DNA from: Dipylidium caninum
Taxonomy: Eukaryota; Platyhelminthes; Cestoda; Cyclophyllidea; Dipylidiidae
Assembly (NCBI GenBank): GCA_017562135.1
Contig: QEYB01001522.1
Coordinates: forward strand, 1-64,000
Length of the DNA: 64,000 bases
Direction of reading: 5' to 3'
Shown here: positions 37,928 to 51,800 of the stretch, in pieces
How the letters are laid out: each line of letters opens with the position of its first letter
How positions within the stretch are numbered: the stretch's first letter is position 1
Made by a program: the position numbers and the translations under genes
Notes under the pieces: model-generated
Databases searched by the model: none
Seen by the model: the letters and a program-made list of their open reading frames with translations, nothing else
What the model was told of the DNA's origin: nothing

Positions 37928-39360
37928 ATGGGTGGTGACGGGGGGAGCATTCCTCGCAGGATCGAGCTTGTTCGCAATAAAAAGAAAAAGGAGAACGTGG
38001 GCAGAGTTGCTGTTGATGCGGCTAAATGGAAACACTGCGCTCTTAGTCAACAACCCTTAAGACAACCAATTGTTGCCTGTCAGCTTGGAAGGTTAATTTT
38101 CCCGGCACTGATGCCGACTAATACTCGTTAATGGTTATTGTAACAAGGATATTTCTTGTTCAGGTTATACAACAAAGAAGCTATCATTGAAAAACTGTTG
38201 GACGACTCCAAGTACACTCGTTCTGTAGCAAGTCACATTAAAAAGTTGAAGGACGTACGGGTACTTAATCTCACCCCTACTCCAAAGGAGCTACAAAGCC
38301 ATGAACTGTCTTCAGGATTAATTGAGAATTCGGCAGAATCGTTTTGTTGCCCGATTATGGGGCAAGAAATGAATGGCTCATACCCATTCGTCTTTTTCTG
38401 GGAGTGTGGTTGTGTAGTTTCGAAGAGAGCCTACGATGCCGTTAAAGACTCTAACTGTCTTATCGTTAGTTCTAAAACATTATTATTACACACGATGTGT
38501 ATATGTGTCTGTAAAATCGCCGACTGACCATATGTTTTTTTCGTTATCTCTCTTTTTTCAGTGCGGCACACCTCTGAACTGTAATAGTATAATTCTGCTT
38601 AACCCGGAGACAGAAGAAGAACTCCAAATTGCCCGGGACAGACTTAGATTTTTTAAAGGACTTTGTAAAGAGGTATTCGCATAAGCTAAATCTTATCCGC
38701 TTTGGATTTTTCTGTCCTAACACGTCATATTTTTCAGAGGATGCCCAAATTTGTCGATACGATACTTTTTGTTTCTTTTTTCATTACACGTCATTTTTTA
38801 AATTGTAAACTATATTCGTAATATCTCGTCGAATGTGATATATGCATTTTTTCACTATTCTAGCCCTCATTTTATGCTTCTAAAATATCCTTATAAACTT
38901 TTCATCCTGAGATGGATGTATGTTTTATTTTTGTCGCACCAACTTTTACGATATTTTAGTCAAAATCTGGTCACTCCAAGAATCCCATAATTCAAGATCA
39001 TCAAACAAAGAGTAAAAAGGTGACTTGTTAGATAAGTCTTCAATCAACTCCTTTTTGTCTTGACAATCACAGGAATTATCTAAGGACAAGTGCTTCTTAT
39101 ACTCCTTGCAGAATCCTGTTACGTTAGGAGAAAAGAGGTTATTCCACTCTGAGCAATCCTCCTCTTCGGTCAAAAAGGTAAAAGTAGATTCAGTGAAGGA
39201 AGAGAAAGGTGATGTAAAGACTGCGACGCCCGTTTATGCCTCTGTCCAAGATGATCCAAACGTTTCTTCTGTTTTCAAGTCTCTGTTCACCACATCTGAG
39301 GAGGCTCGAAGGCAGCCCAAAGCCCACTGGGTAACTTTTAATCCTCTCTATTTTCGATGA
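37928..39360 (+). CDS. RTF2: Replication termination factor 2 homologue
   Basis: RTF2 is a nuclear replisome-associated protein with a RING-like core, linked in yeast to fork arrest and in vertebrates to fork stability. Four exons (37928-38091, 38164-38464, 38562-38672, 39112-39360) have GT/AG introns and compatible phases, giving 274 residues, slightly shorter than the human protein of about 306. The start MGGDGGSIPRR matches the invariant family N-terminus. Other landmarks are QPIVACQLGRLYNKEAIIE, CCPIMGQEMNG, WECGCVVSKRAYDAV and CLICGTPLNC (the Cys pairs of the RING-like fold, the last split by an intron). The tail FKSLFTT...AHWVTFNPLYFR is the conserved family ending. The variable Lys/Ser-rich linker before it is shortened. 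All frames are intact. Confidence 0.95.
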
Positions 39361-40790
39361 AGGCAGTAAACATGGTATTTCTTCATAATTTGTCCTTGTC
39401 TCCTCTTTCAACGTAATTATTTTCTAATGGAGCTGTTTTGCTGATACCAGCGCTGCATGTTGCTAGGTTTAATTATTTCAGCCATGCTGAATTGTTAGAA
39501 GTGTTTTGAAGATCTTGGTAAATCGGAAGTAAATAATTTGTTACGGGAATTATGGGACTGGTGGATGTTTTTTAATGCAAATGGTGTGGTTTTTGTACTA
39601 CTGGACCGTTTAGTTATCAACAAATCTTAGTTTTCACTCTAATTTATGTGAATACGAATTCCAGTGGTGTACTGTAGGCCTACATTAAAGGTAACCGGTG
39701 CTCGAGAATGCTACATTATCAGCAGCGGAAGGCATTTCTGCCTCAATAGTAGGAATGGTCCGAAAAGGTATTAATTATGAATGTTGGAGACGCGGAGCCA
39801 GTAACGGGGTCGGATGTACGAGCGATCAACAACGAGCGGGGCTGGATTTGTGGTTCGTCGTAAACCAGCTTATTTATTCAGTGGTAGTCAAATCGTTAAA
39901 CTACCTCTACTGGGTGATCTATGAGAATATGATGACAATAGTGTTATGCGGGGGGTTGCTTTTTGATGACTGTTCTTAGGGGTTCATGTTTTCGAAGATT
40001 CACGGTGATCCTTTCATGGAATGTATCGTTGCAAGTCATTTTTCTAGGATAATTGAATTAAAAATTGCTATTGGAATGGACAAGTCGGATCATAGGTGGA
40101 AAAAGAGGCGCTATTGTAATATCGAAATGCGCCTAAAATGGCATACTTCCTGGAATCTACTTAGCGCAAGTCTATTTCGTAGATCCGTTTTTTAATCGGT
40201 CTACTCAGGAAAACGGCAGAGCAAGAGTCTCTAAATGCCGTTGAAAGCCCTTTGATTGAAACAATAGTTAACTGTGTATTTCACCGACAAACTGTGCCCA
40301 AATTCATTTTAAAATATAAGACACTTTCAAAACATAACCAAACACTCTTTCTGGCGCTGTGTAACAAAATCAGGAACTTGGTGACGCTCTTACGACTTTT
40401 TCCAGCAAATTTCGCCTAAGAGCAAAATACTTCTTCTGTTTAAATTCACTGAAGTTAGACCCGCGCCATTAGCTACAGCTGACGGTTGTGGAACAAGGTC
40501 ACTAACGCGTCATGGGGCGGGTTGAGTTGTCAGACGCTCTTGGTAATAGTTCATTGTTCTTTGACAGCATTATCTATGGAAATATTTACAGAACGGTGTT
40601 TAAATTTGATTTTGATCTCTAATGCGGTATCCCACAGATTTACATGCATCCTCGAACTGCTTTTGTTGAATTTCTCGTGCCATATCACGTCATGTAATTT
40701 TTGCTTATTAAACCTACCGATATTCGATTCGTTAACCCTTACCTTTACTCTGCTTCGTTTTCTTTGTCAATCAATGCTTTTCATACAATT
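39361..40790. other. Intergenic region RTF2-MATE A
   Basis: About 1.4 kb with the RTF2 3' end and the MATE A promoter/5' UTR. A plus-strand open frame at 39698-39979 has no recognisable similarity or splice signals and is not called. Confidence 0.55.
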
Positions 40791-43700
40791 ATGGTAGAAT
40801 TTGAGCAAGACAGCGGAGCCAATGTCGAAAATCTATCCAGGAGAAAATTTTGGTCCCCTTACATTTCTAAGAAGTTTTGGCACGAATGGAAAGAAGTATC
40901 GAGACTTGCCGTTCCTATCGTGGGTTTTTTCATCGTCTTTTCAGATTCTTCCATATGTTAATATTGCGTTAAATATGAAACTACGAGCTCTGAACCCATT
41001 GTATGCGGTCATTTTATTTTGAGTCCAAAAATGGCTTCGTGTGTTTTTTTCGTCTATTTGTTTGTTTGATTTGCCCGGTTGTTAATCTACGGCTATAGGC
41101 ATAAGCTCACTGGCTAACATGACTGCAACTAACTTTATTGTATCCGTCACTCGAGTATAATTAACTCGTTTACCTTGCAGATGTTAACTAGTCTGATTGA
41201 GTATCTCACCGCACCTATCAGTCTTTTCTTTTGTGGAAAACTTGGAAGAACTGAGCTTGCTGCTGTAGGTCTCGCAATATCTCTTTTCCATACTGCCGGA
41301 GTCTCCTTCATCATGGGATTACTTACTGCTGGGGAAACTCTTTTTGCACAGGTAATTGTGAACCTCTTTGTTTTTAATCATTGTATATTTGCATGAGTGT
41401 CTTTCGCAAACAATTGAAAAATTATGCATTTTATCCTTTTTTACTAACAACTTCAGCTTACATCCTCTTTCCGGATGAGAATTACATTCCTAAATGTGAC
41501 AGGATATATTGTGATGAGGATTGGAGTAGCCTTTACTTTGTTGTACGATGTATTCATTTTTTAGCACTCCTTGAAATTTTTTTTGCACTTTTGAAAATTT
41601 TCTATAACTCTTATGGTAGCCCATTTTTTAAAATCATTTATTTACAAATGTAATTCTATAGACATTTGGTGGTCAGAATAAGTTCAGACTCGGAATACAA
41701 CTTCAAAGATGTAAGTTTGCTTTGGATCACGCCTTAATTATAATTTGATGGCTACTTATGAGTTTTTTTTTATCGAATTCGACTTGAAAAAGCATGCTAT
41801 TTTAATTGTTATCTCGCTCCCTCAAACTTTTATACTCTCTTACCATGTATGGTCCGTGGACGTAACATTCAACTTTCGATGAAACCATAATGATTCTTCA
41901 CAATATTGCACCATTGAATTATGGTTCATTCACAATATTATATGGGAAGCCCCTTGTAATTTTTTTACCAATGGGTCCTATTTTTTTTTTCACGAGCCCA
42001 TTATCTTCACATTCTGAAGTACATAATCCTTTTTTCAAGAGTTGCTGTGTCCATTAAATTTGCAAGTGTGAAAACTCATCCTTCAATAATGCTTATTTGT
42101 AGCTTTCCTAATTCTCACGCTGTGTTGCCTTCCTTGTTGGGCGGTGCATTTATTGATTGAGCAAATTCTCCTAGCCACCAATCAACCTCCTTTGATAGCC
42201 AAGTAACTTCTTACTTTTTCCTATTTGGCGCGCCGTGGGCATTATTATCATCAAGTTCCTTTTAACTCTTTCAAGATACACCGGTGAATACATTCTTGGT
42301 CTGATGCCTGGACTGCTTGTGAGGTCAGCGTCGTTTCCTTTATGACTTCATTTTAGTTCTTCTCCATTTTCGAAATTTTGACCAAGTATATCCAAGCCCA
42401 GGTCTGTATACATAATCTATTCCGAATATTGGATTCGTATTTAGGACAAAGTGCTGCCTCCGCTTATTGCTGGAATTATTGGGAATATCGTCAACGCTTC
42501 TGCTCACTACCTTTTCATTTATCATAGCCACGTCGGCTTTGTGTAAGAAATCAATTACGTACATATAGGACGTTGCTTTCAATGTTGTGATGTCTATGTT
42601 TCTTCTATAACTTTTTAGGGGGTCTGCGATTTCACAGTCCCTTTGTTATTTTTTTCAAGCCAGCTGCATTTTGTTATACGTTATCGCGTCTAGAATTTAT
42701 CGTCACACCTGGGATGGTGAGTCCCCCATGTAATAATTATTAGTTCATTTTTCCTATTCCACGAAGTTAAGTAGGTGCTTTTATGGATTTATCAGGACGA
42801 AATTTGTCATTAACCATGAGTAACTGCTTTACAACCAAGTCTAAAGAACTTTTTAAATGGAGGTAATAAATAAAATTTGCGATTGTGGTTCGACCTTCCC
42901 ATCTTAATGGGACAAATTAACTTCTTTATAGGGGTGGTTGTAATTATGAATTTAGCCTTGAATAAGCATTTTATTGTATTTTATAATCGGGATGAGTGGT
43001 GTGTTTCTACGTACTAGGCTTTCACGTTGAAAGCTGGCATGACTGGGGGGTATGGTTTCGTCTTGGCGTCCCCGGCGTCGTAATGTTTGGTCTTGAATGG
43101 TGGGTCTGTGAGGCTGGAAGTCTTACCGCCGGTATGTGCCCTACCTTTATATTTACGTCCACCGAGAACCTTTTGGTGTAGTTGGGTACACGTCTTATTA
43201 ATAAATCCACCTGTTATTTGCTTGTTTTTTTCCTTATTTCTCAGTAAGTGCAGTCGCAATATTACTAATAGTGGAACTTCCTTACTGTTACTAAAGTTAA
43301 GTCATTAACATGCCTATTTAAAGATCTTTAATTTTCAACTTTGTTTTTTTTTTTCAGGCATACGTGGGGAAGAGGCTCTTGCCGTCCAAACTATTCTCAA
43401 CAATATTGAATCTATCATATTTTGTACAGTAAGATCTCAAAATTGAAAATATTTGCTGAAATAACTTCACTTCCGATCATTTGCCCTTGATTTCCAGTTC
43501 CCCATGGGATATGGTATCGCTGTGGCTATTCGTGTTGGTCAATTTGTCGGTTCGAACGACGCTGTGGGGCCGCGGTCTACTGTCTTTGTGGGAATATTCA
43601 CTCTAGGTAAGTGTAACTGTTAGAGGCTGTTATTGCTTGCCGATTTCCTGTTTCTTGGGCGGCGGTGCTTAAAACACAGAAGTTATTTAAACCCCTTTCG

Positions 43701-46572
43701 TCAGTAGTCTCTTTATTTACAGATGTCCTGGTGTTCTCCACTACTTATTTCATAGGTCTCCACTTCCATTTTATAGAGAAAGCCAAAATCCTTGTTATTT
43801 AGCTGTCTGATATTGGTTAATAAATTCAACGATTTCACCTTTATTGGTCTTATTTGGATATTTTTTTGACTGAGCACTTTTTACACCTTTTTTCCCGAAA
43901 TGCATAACATTGAAGAGAGAGGGCTTTCACTTACAAACCTTCACATTAAATCTTTTTTGAAATAATCAATTGGGAAATATTCCTTTAACAATACATTCGG
44001 ACATATTCTTAACTAGCTACACTTCCTTTTTAAAGTTTTGATTATTTTCGTTATTTTAGTGATTGTGGCGATAATTAATAGTGCTTTTCTGCTTTTGGGA
44101 CGTTATCAGATCCCCCGGATTTTCACAAATGAAGCGTAAGTTGCACTGTATGCATTGCCTTTTGCAAGGGAATGATTATTTTGTTGTCCCACTGTTTATA
44201 GGGCTTCATTACATGCTCCTTATTTTACTATAAAACCAAGGGAAAATGTTCTGCTTTGTGGCGTCAAGGCGCCTTGAGTCAGCGAGAAAATAACCGAAAT
44301 TATTTTGTTTTTTTTTGTGATACTGCAGGGCGATTATTGAGGCTACCGCCTACGGTATGCCCTCTGTTGTCGCATATCAGTTCTTCGACTGTATTGTCGT
44401 AAGTTTTGCACTTTCAAACTGTCTAAACTGAGATGAAATCTGAAGCTAACGTTCTAATTTTGGCGAATAAAACCTGTGGTCTCAAGCGTCTTCGGATTTT
44501 AATGTCCTCTGTTTTTATTAGTTAGTTTCTTTTGTTTTTTTGGCGTTTGGAAATGCTATTAATTCAGTAGACTGGTATGAAATTCGAGCATCGCCTCCAT
44601 GTGAGCTTACTAGTAATGCTGTTCACCAAAATTCGTGATTTCTCGAAATATTAAGTAATCTGCATATAAGTAGTATATTGTGTCCGCTTGTGTTTTCCAG
44701 GGTGTGTGCAGTGGTGTGATACGCGGCGTTGGAATGCAAAAATTTGGGGCTATCGTGTGCTGTATCACCATGTACTTAATTGGCGGACCACTCGCCCTCT
44801 GCTTACTTCTTCTAACCGACCTCGTTGTACCCGGTAATTGACATATTTTCTCGGCCGGTGTATCCGTTTTTGTTTTTTCGATTAGGTACTCTCTTCTCCT
44901 TTCCTTTTCGATTATATTCATTAATGTTTTAGATTTAAAATGACGAAACGGGCGTTAAATATAGATGGAAAACAAAACATTATTTATTATATTCCATATA
45001 GGTAGTTTTCATTTACATCTATGACTATCTGCTAACGAAAGGAATAATGGAACACTCTTTTAGCGTTCCACCACATGGTAATCATAATTCATTTGGTGAT
45101 GAGATTTTGGCTTAGGGGTGTGCCCTCGGGGAGTAATCTTATGTACGTATTCGCTTGATCCTTTTTCATTAACATTCGGTGTAAAAAATGCGGTAATAGT
45201 GTATTGCGAAGACGGCAACGACGATATCATTTGCTCTTGCGGTCGCTCGATTGGCTGCAGTTACTTCAGCTCGTGCGGCAGACACATAAGAGTCCACTTT
45301 TTGGTTTTATTTCTCATACGAAGATGTTTTAATACGGCTGTAGCGGTATGGATGGCTACTTCCTCTTTAGTTTAGACGCAATTTCACGAATAGTTCCGTC
45401 GTCGTCCTTGCTTCCTCGTTGCCAACATGGGCCTGTGGCATTCCTCGAGGCGAGGCTCGTTGACGGTCTCAAAGTACCGGAAGGAATTTTTTGGAACCAA
45501 TATTGAGCATTTTTTCATCGGTGGATCCACGTCCGAACGCCTCATTAATGTTTATCGAAACCCGTTAAGCTGCGCTATGATTCAATTTGGACTGATACAA
45601 GAAAAGTAGATGTAACTTGCATATCGTGTCCATCGCATTTGGGCGAAAAATAAGATAAAAAGGGATAAAAACGTGGAGAAATTTTACGAAATGAGTAAGA
45701 AGAATACCCTTAAAATAAATAAAATTACCAGGCGCACGTTACGATGTGTCTCTCTCCGTTTCAACTAAACACAGATATTAGCGATTATTTAAAAATTTCA
45801 GGATTCTGGTGGGGTCTTACAGTTGGTATGGCGCTTGAAACCGTAGTCTACATTATCCAGTGTTGTCGAATTGACTGGAAGAAGATGTGTCTTCAGGTAT
45901 GCGTTTCTCTTTGTTTTTCGAAAATAAAATTATGTATTTAAGCCCCTACCTTACATTAAGGCTGAAAAACGTACGGAAATCAAGTTTATCAAGCCTCATT
46001 TGGGCCAAGAAGCAGTCCGACTGGCGGGTTAGTTTTGTCTTTTTGTGGTTTGTCAGCCCTTCAGCCATGCAATCCTTGTGATATTTTGCGTCTGTAAAAT
46101 TTGCCTCTAGACTATAAACGGGATCGTTTCTTCTAATTATTTAGATAACATAAAGTAAACATAGATTAACTCTATCGCACTTTTTACGGTATATACATAA
46201 AATTACATATATAACATACTACACTGAAATAAGAAAAGAACTTATAACTTGAAATTCTGTTTTTTTACTGATATTCTCGTTTCAGAACCTTCAGTAAAAA
46301 CGGAAGGAGAAAGCGGGGAGAGATCGAAAGAAGATTTGAATTATATTGACAATGTTGAGACGGTGCAAGTCTGTACACCACTCACTTTGGTAACCCGATC
46401 TCTGCTGATTGGTGCATTTTCTACCCTCCTTCTCGTCGCCATCTGCGTTAGATGCCTTGTCAATTGGTCGAGCTACTTCCAAAGCTACTGCTTTCTGAAC
46501 AATGGCACCCTCCTGACGCTCCACAATCGAACTTTAGCCGGCGTACTAGATTGCACTCGTGTTATTCCGTAG
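40791..46572 (+). CDS. MATE/SLC47-type multidrug and toxin extrusion transporter, copy A
   Basis: MATE proteins are 12-13 helix membrane antiporters that expel organic cations in exchange for protons or sodium. Seventeen exons were placed: 40791-40919, 41181-41351, 41662-41710, 42103-42202, 42276-42318, 42357-42401, 42445-42542, 42619-42716, 43018-43131, 43358-43428, 43498-43606, 44060-44135, 44329-44398, 44701-44833, 45802-45896, 45961-46027, 46286-46572. Family landmarks: GKLGRTELAAVGLAISLFHT, QTFGGQNKFRLGIQLQR, LTLCCLPCWA, VPGVVMFGLEWWVCEAGSL, ALAVQTILNNIESIIF, GVCSGVIRGVGMQKFGAIV and RIDWKKMC. The last exon adds the extra C-terminal helix seen in animal SLC47 proteins and a short extracellular-type tail. 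The start ATG at 40791 gives a 43-codon first exon and is likely but not proven. All frames are clean. Copy B lies 2.25 kb downstream. Confidence 0.92.
42319..42356 (+). other. 38-nt intron in MATE A
   Basis: The tiny intron begins GTGAGG and ends TTTTAG between MPGLL and FFSIFEILTKYIQAQ. The orthologous position in copy B has a 35-nt intron, supporting both calls. Confidence 0.85.
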
Positions 46573-48826
46573 ACTACCTCTTCCTCCGCTTTGACCTAAT
46601 CCATGTCCCCTCTTTCCTCTCAACTCAGTTTTAAACTAACCAAGAGTTAATTGCGTTATGAAAAAATAATTTACATAAAATTGGGTTTTATCGAATTGCA
46701 CATTAATGTGACGCCATTTACCGCTAGAGAAGGGATTTATCATACTAGATATCTGTGGATTCTCCTTATTTCAGGTGATATCTACACATCCTATGCCACA
46801 GTAAAACTGTAGTGAAAAGTTTAAGTTTGTTAGCTTATTAGAGTCGGTGGAGTGTGCTACCATGTGATGCATATATGACGAGGCAAGAATCTCCATTTTG
46901 TCGACTGGGGAACCAAGCTTGAAGGGAACTGGGCTTCATTAGTTTTAATAATATCGGTGGTTTCTTATTTTTTTTGCGCTGCTGAATTAGTACTCACATA
47001 TTTCTCCCTTTTAATGGTTCGATTCCCATTCCCCTATTTGAGAAACTGAAGTTGCTCCGACCACCTGTTTTGACCAGCGTAAAAACACTAAATTTCACTT
47101 CTGAAAAGTACTCCAATATCGCCTCAACATGTGGTATCACAGAAGGGAACATACAGACCAGGCCGAAAATCCTATTTGGCCACTAGGTAATACATTAATG
47201 TTGTGAACATTGCCATATCTTAACAATGATTTGAAAGTAGTCTATTCACATTCCCTAGGTGGCATTGATGACATAATTTAACCATTACTTCAGTCGGCGA
47301 ATAATTTCAGGAGGCAAATACAGCTACCTAGCAGTAGAAGTAGCGACTTGCTTTTAACTCATCTCTAAAGTACTTGGGATCAAACTTATTAACGGCACAA
47401 TGGATATGGGTAGTGCCGATGAATTAGATGGAAGTTTACTCTAAAACCGACTTCATATAATTACTGGGGACCTGTAGATGGTTAATTCGCGAACTGAGCC
47501 TTGAAATCCGCATCGAATTCCATTTATCACTTCTCTTTTCACTAATACAAAGGTAAAATAAAACCCTAAGGACCAAGTAACATCTAGATCTACAGATTTC
47601 AAGCGGTTTGCCACGGAATTGATGGCATGGTTATGACAGCAGAAATGGGATATGGAATGATGGCAAAAAACTGCTGACGAAAAGCATACATACGTTTCTG
47701 TTATGTCTCAATACGGAACGCATTTTTACTTTAATTGTGCTACAATATATACTTTGTTTACCCACACCTACAAATTAATTCTTAACAGCAACACAAGTGT
47801 ACTTGCCTATTTTTGACCTTCGAGGTTCATATGACGCGGTAGTTTCGGCATATTCGCTTTACATTTATCCAAGGCGCATTGGCTGATTGAAATGCATGTA
47901 GGAAGGCGTTAATTTACCATATGTCAACTAGGATTCATTTTGAGAGAAATAAGAATTGACAAACTTAGTCACTTTTTGTTCTCATCTATAGCAGTTTTAT
48001 ATGACACGCCTACATGATATCCGAACTTTATTTATTTCAATTGAAATTTAAACACATTGTAGCGGATGCTGTGCTGTGTATAAAACAGCGGACGGATAAA
48101 CACACTACAGGCCACTTTGTTAGTTGTGCGATTTGATGCCTCGTTGACTTGCGCGCCTTTCTGCCAGGCTGGATGCACCAATCAGGGTTAAACAGTCCAT
48201 CGACCACGGACACTACGCACGGAGATGACACGAGGTATGCGTCTAAGTAATAATAGCATTGGTGAAATTTTGTCCGTGCTCTAACGGAAACTTCCTAACA
48301 AACATGCATTCCACATAGCCTTAAAAGTGCGTGTGTAGTACATATGTTGCTCCCTTGTAAAGGTTTACAGCAAATCGTTCAAACACTCCACAAATCACTA
48401 CCATAAAGTACTAATATGGCCCCTATAACGCCAAGAACATACAAAATTATATTAACTACTTTTGTTTCTGTAAACATTGCTTTCACAGGAGTCAATGTTA
48501 CCGCTAGCAGCGATTTTCGTATGAGATTCCAAGTCTTGTTAACGCGAAATATAGTGCCCAATCGCATTCATAGCAATCCAACCAATCAGTTGACAGATCC
48601 CGGTTTGCGACTTGTTGAGCAAAACTGACTTTTACTTGCCTTTATATAATCCTTTTAATGTGATATGCGACAACTATGACAGGGTAGTGACTAGAAGAAG
48701 CTCATTTTCCGCACTTATTAATGGGTCGTCAAAATCAAAACCCACATTGGCAAGTTGTGCGGTGTGGGAGAGATTGATACGACCCATGGCATGCGCAAAA
48801 GGAATGATGCATTTGTTTTCTTGCAG
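46573..48826. other. Spacer between the two MATE genes
   Basis: About 2.25 kb. It carries the MATE A 3' end and the MATE B promoter. An ATG at 48225 followed by ACA CGA G and a GT donor at 48235 would join in phase to the first certain exon of MATE B, giving MTRESID, so it may be the true start; this is only a phase-based guess. Nothing else recognised. Confidence 0.45.
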
Positions 48827-51800
48827 AAAGCATCGATAGCATCTACGACCTAAAGGATGATATTCCTCCCGTGCCAAAGGGTCTGTGGGCTCGCTATTTC
48901 CCTTACGGATTTTGGCATGAGTGGAAGCACCTAGCCATGTTGGCCATTCCAATAGTAAGTCCCGCAGTTACGAGCAATCTGTGGAAGGTGGTCATTATTG
49001 CCACTCGATGAGGCAAATACGAACACAATATAGGAAATGCCGTAGAGCTTGACAGTGGAAAAGTTAGTGCATCACTTTCTACAGCTAAGTTCATTTAATG
49101 CACTTGTCTACTGGAGGACATGAAGACTGTCAGTACTGCCAATTTGCATAGTCCCGTGTGCACTACTCGTCTGCCAGGGGGTCGCCGTGTGCCTTAAAGC
49201 AGTCCGCTTAGATGCCCCCACGCGGGCTACGCAGCACTCCCCTTCCAGCGTGCTCTCACCCTTTGAGTAATGGCTGTGATGCCGAGCCACTGCACGGACT
49301 GAAATTACTTCTGCTATGGCCTCCAGCACGAGTGGTAGATGAGGATTATGCTCCGCAAGTGTTCACGTAACCTTGCGCTTTGCTTTAATTGAGAGCTTTG
49401 ACGATGTAAATGGAAAGTGACTTTTCCGTGAGAAGCTTTGTTTGTTGAGGTTATATGCATGTCCTTGTCTGCAGCCATGCATTAAAGTTCACCTCACATT
49501 TCACTCGCGTCGTTGTGCCATTATTTTTTAGATGCTGACAAGTTTGAGCAATTATGCTATAGTGCCAGTCAGTCTCTTCTTTCTCGGCCGACTGGGAAAG
49601 GCTGAGTTGGCTGCCGGCGGACTCGCCATTTCAATTTTCCATGTGGCAGGAGTCTCAATAATATTTGGGCTCCTTACAGCAAGCGAGACTCTCTTCCCGC
49701 AGGTTAGTGATTTTTTCCAGTCTGTTGATCTTTTCATCTGCAGTCTTATCGAGCAGTGGCAGCATTTACACTGTCTTAGCAATGAAGGTCTTCTTAGAGG
49801 GTTACACGCGAACAATCCAAAATTTCAAGTACATAAATCCAAAAGCCGTTTTCGGCTGTCGCGTTGAGCACATGTGCCCTTGTGGGCAACTCGGAGCCAA
49901 ATGCACCTAGGAGAGTTTTGTTCGTTTATTTTTTTCCATCTTCTACCCAAAACGGCAGATAGCTTTGGAATATTTTGAAGTATTTCATTTGTCTAACACA
50001 TAAGTATTCGTGGTTAAATGAAAAATGTGTCGTTTTGTGGATTACAGACCTTCGGAGGGACAGACAAATACCGCCTTGGTGTCCAAGTTCAAAGAGGTTT
50101 GCTGTTTGAATACCATACTTATTTTCTGTTGAGAGTTGGAAATTTATTATGGCGAGGTAAAAGTAGCGGTGGAAACGTCCTCGTGTGTGCGAACTGTTCC
50201 CGTGCTTACTGACTGAGCATGAGTTCCTTGACTGACATGTGTCGTCACTGAAACCCACGTCAAACCTCGACCCGGCGTCGCATTTCATTTCACTGTGGTG
50301 TCCTTACACGTACAATGTGTTGGCGGAGAGAGGCCAGATAGAGGAAATATTGGTGTTTCAATAATCACCTTAAAATTAGCATTTTCGAGGCTCAAATTTC
50401 GGGGTAAAATAGACCACATGGTGCGCGGCGGGTGCAGGTGAATGGTGCCCTCCCACGACTTGGGCTTTTAATGAGTTGGTGTTTGAATTTCAGCTGGTGT
50501 CATTCTGACGTTTTGCTGTTTGCCCTGTTGGGCGATCTACATTATCATCGAGCCTATTCTGCTGGCCTCCAAACAGCCGCCGCTGGTAGCCAAGTAAGGC
50601 CGATCTGTCACGATTGGGTTTTCGCGTTCTTCATGAAACGAGCCTAAATTTTTTCTAGCAAATTCGCGTTTTCAAAAACATTTTGGTTTTCTCGCCTACC
50701 TACACGTATGGAAATGAACTCCCACATAATGTCGTGTGCACTTAGTCGCTTTTTTATCTGACTGAACGCTAAAAGATCTGCTTCCTTTAGTCTACTACAA
50801 AAACGTAAAGAAAATTAACATTAAATTAACTGTGACTTAATGGCTTCCTTCCATTAAACTGCCTGGTCGGCGATCTTATCTTTGCTTTCGACGAATACTT
50901 GTCTCTCTTCTAGATACACTGGAAACTACCTTCTGGGTCTAATACCGGGGCTTTTCGTAAGTCAGCTCTCTGTCATTGAGAGGCCATTTAGTTCATAACA
51001 GTAATTGAAATCTCCACCAAATATATCCAAGCTCAAGTAAGTCACTACAGGCACTTTTGTTGAGCATCTTTCGGTGCCGCTGCTTATCCTTTGCCTTCTA
51101 GAATAAGGTGTATCCGCCCCTCGTGGCCAGTCTAATCGGAAATATAGTTAACGCCGGCGCCCACTACCTATTCAACTTCCACAGTGATTTTGGATTTGTG
51201 TATGTTTCTTATGCATATTTGAATCGCGCTCTCCAATGTTGGAGAAATTAGGCGGTGCTTACTTTTAAATTACTTCTCAATTGCTAAGAGGTAATCATTC
51301 GAGTATTTGCCAGGTTTTATAATTTTTCACACACACACACACGCGCAGCTTGAGAGCGGGATTTCGCCCCCAACTGAGCTGTCACGGGAGCCTTGTCGAA
51401 CCCACCTCGAACTGTTCTCCCCATTTTTTCGTGTATCTCAACAAAATTAAAACGCGCTTTTGTATGGATTTCAAGTTGCGCATAAACTGGTGCTTTATTT
51501 CGCAAGGGGATCAGCCATATCACAGTCGCTGGGATTTATGGCACACGCGGCGACTGTGGTCGCGTACATTCTGATCTCGCGCATTTATCGGACGACGTGG
51601 GATGGTGAGTCCGCTGTCGCTCCCGTCAGAAGGGACTCTTTGGAGAATATGTTTGCCACTGCACCAAAAGGCCTCATCCTATGAACTCTTTTACTTCCAA
51701 ACCAGGTCGTTATTATTATTGCCCCCTACCTTTCAGCCGTGCACATCGAGTTGTGGCATGATTGGGGCACTTGGTTCCGACTCGCGATACCCGGCATGGT

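Noticed and set aside
39698..40195. Two consecutive plus-strand open frames between RTF2 and MATE A
   Set aside because: No similarity, no consistent splice borders, and codon composition like the surrounding intergenic DNA.
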